A stretch of DNA of 46,762 bases, taken from contig CACYGB010000017.1 in NCBI GenBank assembly GCA_902773895.1, positions 1 through 46,762 on the forward strand. Reading direction: 5' to 3'. Under the pieces are notes generated by a model. That model ran no database searches. It was given only the letters and a program-made list of their open reading frames with translations, and was not told the origin of the DNA. The stretch's first letter is position 1; each line of letters begins with the position of its first letter. The translations under genes were made by a program, and so were the position numbers. This DNA comes from an uncultured Eubacteriales bacterium (GTDB lineage Bacteria > Bacillota > Clostridia > Christensenellales > Aristaeellaceae). Below are positions 43,701 to 46,762 of this stretch, piece after piece.

Positions 43701-44425
43701 CAGTTCTTGCTGTTGTTTGCCTGCGCTGCGGCCATCCGGTCGTAGACTTCCTGGGTGATGGCGCCGGCGTCCAGCAAATCCTTCAGCAGGTCCTTCTGCG
43801 CGGTGCTGTCCGGGGCGCTGCCGCCCGGCTGGGCCGAAGGCGCGGGAGTAGCGGTGGTCTTGGCATCGGGGGCCGGCTGCTCTGTGTTTTCCTGCAGGTA
43901 CTTCTGGATCGCGTCAAAGGTTTCCTGGGTGATGACGCCGTTTTTCAGCATGGCGTCAAAGTCCGGCTGCGCATCCGGCTGCGCGGCGGCCTGGCCCGCT
44001 TTCTGGCCGCGGCCCATTTTGCCCTTCCGCTGCTGTCCGTTGCCCTGTTTCATGCCGGGCCGGGTCTGCTGGCCGGGCTGGGTCTGCTGGCCGTCGGTGG
44101 GCTGTTGGTCAGGCTGCTGTACCTGCTGGCTATCGGAAGGCCGCTGGTCAGGCTGCTGCGCCTGCTGGCCGTCGGTGGGCTGCCGGCCATTGGGACGCTG
44201 CCCGTCCGGCCGTCCGCCGGGGCCGCCCCGTTGTCCGCCGGGTTGTCCGCCGGGCTGTCCGGGACCCCGGCCGCGGCCTGCGTCGGCAATCTGCGTCGTC
44301 TCCGTGGTGGGTGCCGTTTCTGTTTGGGTCGTCTCCGTGGTGGGTACCGTTTCCGCCACCGCGGACACCAGGGAAACGCTCAGGATCAAAACCAGGGCCA
44401 AAGCCCATGCCATCACTTTTTTCAT
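43700..44425 (-). CDS. Secreted Gln/Pro/Gly-rich protein with two SHOCT-like motifs
   Basis: About 241 residues. A signal peptide (KKVMAWALALVLILSVSLVS, then AVAE) is followed by a Thr/Glu repeat (two TTETTQ units). A long low-complexity region is rich in Gly, Gln, Pro and Arg (GQPGGQPGGQRGG, QQPDQ and QPTDGQQ repeats). Two related helical motifs near the C-terminus, MLKNGVITQETFDAIQKYL and LLDAGAITQEVYDRMAA, resemble SHOCT or short oligomerisation repeats. GGAGG is 7 nt before ATG 44425. The promoter carries a CiaR-like direct repeat, so a two-component system probably controls it. The role is unknown, likely an envelope stress response. Confidence 0.8.
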   Translation of the reverse strand: MKKVMAWALALVLILSVSLVSAVAETVPTTETTQTETAPTTETTQIADAGRGRGPGQPGGQPGGQRGGPGGRPDGQRPNGRQPTDGQQAQQPDQRPSDSQQVQQPDQQPTDGQQTQPGQQTRPGMKQGNGQQRKGKMGRGQKAGQAAAQPDAQPDFDAMLKNGVITQETFDAIQKYLQENTEQPAPDAKTTATPAPSAQPGGSAPDSTAQKDLLKDLLDAGAITQEVYDRMAAAQANNSKN

Positions 44426-44492
44426 ATTGATACCTCCATTCTTTGCTTCTTGCATGGATTCCGTCATCGGCGCCTTTCTTGATGACGCGGCC

Positions 44493-44525
44493 AGTATAGC
44501 GCTCCTGGCTTAAAGAAAGCTTAAA
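44493..44525 (-). promoter_or_regulatory. CiaR-like operator and promoter
   Basis: On the minus strand TTTAAG-N5-TTTAAG, then 10 nt, then TATACT. The repeat replaces a -35 box. Repeat sequence, 5-nt spacing and the 10-nt distance to the -10 are those described for CiaR-activated promoters of streptococci, pointing to an OmpR-family response regulator. Confidence 0.7.
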
Positions 44526-44588
44526 CAGCGAAAAAAGCCGGGGATATGCTCTTTTTCATTTTCATTGGGAAAAATCACAAAAAAATGC

Positions 44589-44617
44589 TTGACAAATCCT
44601 TCTCCCTGTTTTATAAT
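44589..44617 (+). promoter_or_regulatory. tRNA promoter
   Basis: TTGACA-N17-TATAAT, a perfect sigma-A box, about 29 nt before the first tRNA. Confidence 0.88.
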
Positions 44618-44645
44618 GATTTTCGCGTCATAAAGGCGCGCACAT

Positions 44646-44722
<77 letters not shown>

Positions 44723-44725
44723 TTT

Positions 44726-44802
44726 GGCTCCGTAGCTCAGTTGGCTAGAGCATTCGGTTCATACCCGGAGTGTCAGTGGTTCGAATCCACTCGGAGCCAC
44801 CA
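44726..44802 (+). tRNA. tRNA-Met (CAT), elongator type
   Basis: 77 nt with acceptor stem GGCTCCG/CGGAGCC fully paired, D arm GCTCAGTTGGCTAGAGC, anticodon loop TTCATAC and encoded CCA. The elongator Met type is most likely. A tRNA-Ile that reads ATA after lysidine modification has the same anticodon and cannot be fully excluded. It is 3 nt after the initiator tRNA and shares its promoter. Confidence 0.9.
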
Positions 44803-44806
44803 AGAA

Positions 44807-44845
44807 AACCCTTGCAAATCCAGCGTTTGCAAGGGTTCTTTTTTT
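44807..44845 (+). terminator. tRNA transcript terminator
   Basis: 12-bp stem AACCCTTGCAAA/TTTGCAAGGGTT followed by C and seven T. Confidence 0.9.
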
Positions 44846-44894
44846 GCAAGTTCAAGAAGATCAAAGACTGTGCGGGCAAGAAAGCGGCATGCGC

Positions 44895-44993
44895 GTTTCC
44901 GCTTTGCCGCCCGTGATTTCAGACGCGTGCTTTCGGGGCTTGGTCTGTCCCGTTCAAAAATACGCGCAATTCGATACAAATGTCACGTCAGCC
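44895..44993. repeat. Islet repeat copy 1
   Basis: About 99 bp. It shares with copy 2 an identical 21-bp start (44895-44915) and a similar end (ATTCGA then GTCACGTCAGCC), with a diverged middle of equal length. It lies directly downstream (minus strand) of the 81-residue gene. Confidence 0.7.
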
Positions 44994-44995
44994 GC

Positions 44996-45241
44996 TTAGT
45001 AAATCACTCCTTTTCTATATTCATTGTCTTCTTCCCATTCTTCAAAAAACAAATTTCGTCCGCTTTCTTTGCTTCGTCTTAGTCTATCCATGAAAACATC
45101 ATCAGTCTCATTTTCTGGCGCTACATATGCTTTCAGCGTTTCATTCTCTTCTACGCTTAACTTTGTCCCCGGCTCTTTGTAACCAATAGCGCCATCTGGA
45201 TACTGCTGCCAATATGCAGCGATACATTTTTTGCTAATCAT
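44996..45241 (-). CDS. Small orphan protein of the tRNA-side islet
   Basis: 81 residues, acidic (many Glu and Asp), with no signal peptide or membrane helix. It contains ISKKCIAAYWQQYPDGAIGY and VFMDRLRRSKESGRNLFFEE. Codon use is AT-rich, unlike neighbouring genes. I do not recognise a family; small acidic proteins in such islets are often immunity-type proteins, but that is only an inference. Its ATG overlaps, as ATGA, the end of a start-less reading frame (about 51 codons, beginning after the stop at 45391) that reads as a protein remnant. That coupling suggests it once followed a larger gene. Confidence 0.6.
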   Translation of the reverse strand: MISKKCIAAYWQQYPDGAIGYKEPGTKLSVEENETLKAYVAPENETDDVFMDRLRRSKESGRNLFFEEWEEDNEYRKGVIY

Positions 45242-45295
45242 AAACCAAACCTTCCATATCGCTTCTGCTGTTCAGAATTCATTCCGCCTGTCGAT

Positions 45296-45396
45296 GTTTC
45301 CGCTTTGCCGCCCGTGCTCCCGATACGCTCTGTTTCTTCACGTTCTTCAAACCGCTGATCGCGAGCGAGCGATTCGACGGGAATGTTACGTCAGCC
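45296..45396. repeat. Islet repeat copy 2
   Basis: About 101 bp, sharing the 21-bp start with copy 1 (45296-45316) and the similar end at 45372-45396. On the minus strand it encodes part of a start-less frame (with NIPVESLARDQRFEERE) that ends coupled to the 81-residue gene. It begins at the stop of the Cys-rich gene. Confidence 0.7.
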
Positions 45397-45588
45397 CTGT
45401 TCTATTCTCCTTTCAAAGAATTCGCATTTTTCTTTATCATCAACAATTACATCAGGCATTCCATTCTTGTACATCGGGCAGTAATGCTTTCTTTTCTTTG
45501 GCTTATTTACGATCAGTTCATCATCAAACATCGCGTAAAAATCATCGTAATCTTTATAATAGCAATTACAGTTTTTACATTCTTCCAC
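45391..45588 (-). CDS. Small Cys-rich protein of the tRNA-side islet
   Basis: About 65 residues. It starts with GTG at 45588, where GGAGG lies 9 nt upstream; the ATG at 45630 has no ribosome site. The cysteines in EECKNCNCYY and, later, HYCPMY and KCEFFERR could form a zinc-binding knot. AT-rich codons suggest foreign origin. No family is recognised. It follows the MATE-ATPase gene on the same strand by 49 nt and is itself followed by repeat copy 2. Confidence 0.6.
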   Translation of the reverse strand: MEECKNCNCYYKDYDDFYAMFDDELIVNKPKKRKHYCPMYKNGMPDVIVDDKEKCEFFERRIEQG

Positions 45589-45637
45589 TTTCAAGAGCCT
45601 CCTGCAGTATAGGTTTTCCGTGCCTTCCATCCGCCGG

Positions 45638-46489
45638 TCAGATGTGGATGGTCAGCACGTTCTGGTCCAGCAGGTTCTGGTAGTTCACTTCCCTGGCGAG
45701 GGAATACACCATGCAGATTCCAAAGTCCTTGAAACGCTCCTCCCGGTTCCCGGAATCCAGGATCCGGGCATACTGGGAAGGATTGAAGGCCGCGCAGTCA
45801 TCCCGCATGCGCAGGACGATCTCCTCCTCCTTGCAGGTCAGCCGGATGTCCACGGAATGCTTTTTCCGGTCGATGGCAAAGCCGTGGGTAACGATGTTTC
45901 CGGCCATCTCCTCCGTGCAAAGCCCGGTATAATACGCCCGCCTGGCATCGATGTTTTTCTGCAGGCAGAAACGCTGCACCTGTTCGGCGATCCGGACGAC
46001 CTGTTCCATACTCCGCACCGTAATATCCATGCGGCGGTCCTCGCCGACCCCGAAGGAATCGGGAACCGCCATCAGGTCCTCCACGCTGCGCGGGAAGCGC
46101 TTTTTTTCCAACCAGGCCAGGGCCGTGATAACAGCCGCGCAAAAAACGCCGTTCAGGATATTGGCGACGTACAGCCCGTTCATGCCCATGGCGGGGATCA
46201 GCAGGAAGCTGAACAGCACCACGCCCACGGCGCCGTCCGTCACCGGCAGCACCAGGGAGGCGAGCCGTTTCTCCATCACCTGGACATACGCGGCAAAGGA
46301 CAGGCTGATGGGCGCGAACAGGCCCATGGCCCCCATGCCGCTCTCTCCGATGGCGTTGCCGGCATACAGGCTGTCCACGATGCTGTTGACCGCGTTGATG
46401 GCGATCATCAGCACCTGATACGGAAGCAGACGGTAAAACGTCGCTCCGATCAGCCGTTCGTCGTACAGCTTCTCACGGATTTTCCCCAT
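45638..46489 (-). CDS. MATE-type membrane segment fused to an RsbW-like ATPase, internally deleted
   Basis: About 283 residues. The first 50 or so match the start of a MATE-family transporter (LLPYQVLMIAINAVNSIVDS, AMGLFAPISLSFAAY). The chain then jumps to what looks like the last MATE helices (VTDGAVGVVLFSFLLIPAMG, NGLYVANILNGVFC). A histidine kinase-like ATPase (about 165-283) of the RsbW type follows, with TEEMAGNIVTHGF, LRMRDDCAAFNP and FGICMVYSL. Full-length proteins of this plan known to me carry a whole 12-helix transporter, so roughly 300 residues are missing in frame. It may be a remnant or a reduced signalling protein. AGGGAGAGGGG lies before ATG 46489, and a good promoter is upstream; the longer frame from 46741 is rejected. 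Confidence 0.72.
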   Translation of the reverse strand: MGKIREKLYDERLIGATFYRLLPYQVLMIAINAVNSIVDSLYAGNAIGESGMGAMGLFAPISLSFAAYVQVMEKRLASLVLPVTDGAVGVVLFSFLLIPAMGMNGLYVANILNGVFCAAVITALAWLEKKRFPRSVEDLMAVPDSFGVGEDRRMDITVRSMEQVVRIAEQVQRFCLQKNIDARRAYYTGLCTEEMAGNIVTHGFAIDRKKHSVDIRLTCKEEEIVLRMRDDCAAFNPSQYARILDSGNREERFKDFGICMVYSLAREVNYQNLLDQNVLTIHI

Positions 46490-46528
46490 CCGGTTCGCCC
46501 CTCTCCCTTTCAGATCCTCGGTATGCAG

Positions 46529-46557
46529 ATTATACCAACTTTGGACATGCGAATCAA
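46529..46557 (-). promoter_or_regulatory. Promoter of the MATE-ATPase gene
   Basis: On the minus strand TTGATT-N17-TATAAT with TGg before the -10, about 34 nt before ATG 46489. Confidence 0.7.
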
Positions 46558-46640
46558 TGATTCCCGGAAAAACCCTTTTCCCATCGGGCGGATGGCGTCC
46601 CCCTCCAGAAACGAGGTTCCTGATCATTTTTTTCAATCCG

Positions 46641-46669
46641 TTGCGTTCGGCCCGGTTCAATGCTATAAT
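46641..46669 (+). promoter_or_regulatory. Promoter facing the right edge
   Basis: TTGCGT-N17-TATAAT reading out of the window. AGGAGG follows at 46701-46706, and a gene may start just beyond; a GTG at 46695 opens a frame to the edge but has no matching ribosome site. Confidence 0.6.
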
Positions 46670-46762
46670 AAACCTGCAAACAGAGGAATAAGCCGTGATC
46701 AGGAGGCAGCGCCCTGCGCGCCTGGCAGCCGCGCCGCCCATCTCCCCCGCACGAAACGAATA

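Noticed and set aside
44773-44979. 68-codon minus frame next to the tRNAs
   Set aside because: Runs through the tRNA terminator and tRNA gene; typical spurious frame.
44895-45396. Possible CRISPR array from the repeated 21-bp core
   Set aside because: Only two copies 400 bp apart with genes between; no spacers or cas genes.

Overview
The window reads as chromosomal DNA of a GC-rich (about 60%), endospore-lineage member of the Bacillota, most likely a gut-type Clostridia. The ctsR-mcsA-mcsB-clpC heat-shock operon, a T-box leader, long-form Hpf, a csfB/gin gene next to thymidylate kinase, a yunB-like sporulation gene and CotH are typical of that phylum. Promoters are clear sigma-A boxes with 17-18 nt spacers, often with an extended -10. 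Ribosome binding sites are strong, and two genes start with TTG behind an ideal site. Genus and species cannot be fixed from the sequence alone.

Layout. 1-3.3 kb: a secreted protein and hpf (minus), then a GNAT acetyltransferase and a membrane polyferredoxin (plus). 3.4-12.1 kb: dnaE, a Spo0B-type sensor kinase, mnmE, a long and catalytically unusual Rho, and a HAD phosphatase. 12.1-16 kb: a frameshifted yunB, a large Ig-like membrane protein with an acidic tail, a DUF3842 protein and a uridine-kinase-like P-loop protein. 16-17.9 kb: a palindrome-rich gap and an L,D-transpeptidase (minus). 18-25.7 kb: two small membrane proteins, then CotH(LTD), DUF4956, a VTC polyphosphate-polymerase-like protein, a zinc-ribbon membrane protein and a TPM protein, closed by a strong terminator. 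25.8-29.6 kb (minus): DUF308, an unrecognised protein, csfB/gin, a HAD-thymidylate kinase fusion and mnmA. 29.7 kb: bioY. 30.3-34.7 kb (minus): ctsR-mcsA-mcsB-clpC with a recognisable CtsR operator, but mcsB is broken. 34.85-35.2 kb: three tandem small-RNA units, each with its own promoter and a terminator-like closing stem. 35.4 kb: a GH3 protein with altered motifs. 36.6-39.2 kb (minus): a T-box leader driving an XRE-cupin-acyl-CoA synthetase fusion, divergent from a P-loop ATPase and a four-subunit 2-oxoacid:ferredoxin oxidoreductase (39.3-42.7 kb). 42.8-44.5 kb: a K+ channel and a low-complexity secreted protein with a CiaR-like operator. 44.6-45.6 kb: two tRNAs with anticodon CAT followed by a low-GC islet of small orphan genes and a duplicated 100-bp sequence. 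45.6-46.5 kb: an internally deleted MATE-ATPase protein.

How the parts may work together. The T-box gene and the oxidoreductase operon can be read as one module that activates a carboxylic acid to its CoA ester and interconverts acyl-CoA with the 2-oxoacid, tied to tRNA charging. The CotH/DUF4956/VTC set looks like a cell-envelope phosphorylation or polyphosphate module whose role is not established. Three genes carry lesions (yunB, mcsB and the MATE-ATPase), which could be real decay or draft-assembly error. Best candidates for something undescribed are the triple small-RNA array, the motif-degenerate Rho, the T-box-controlled synthetase fusion and the CotH cluster.
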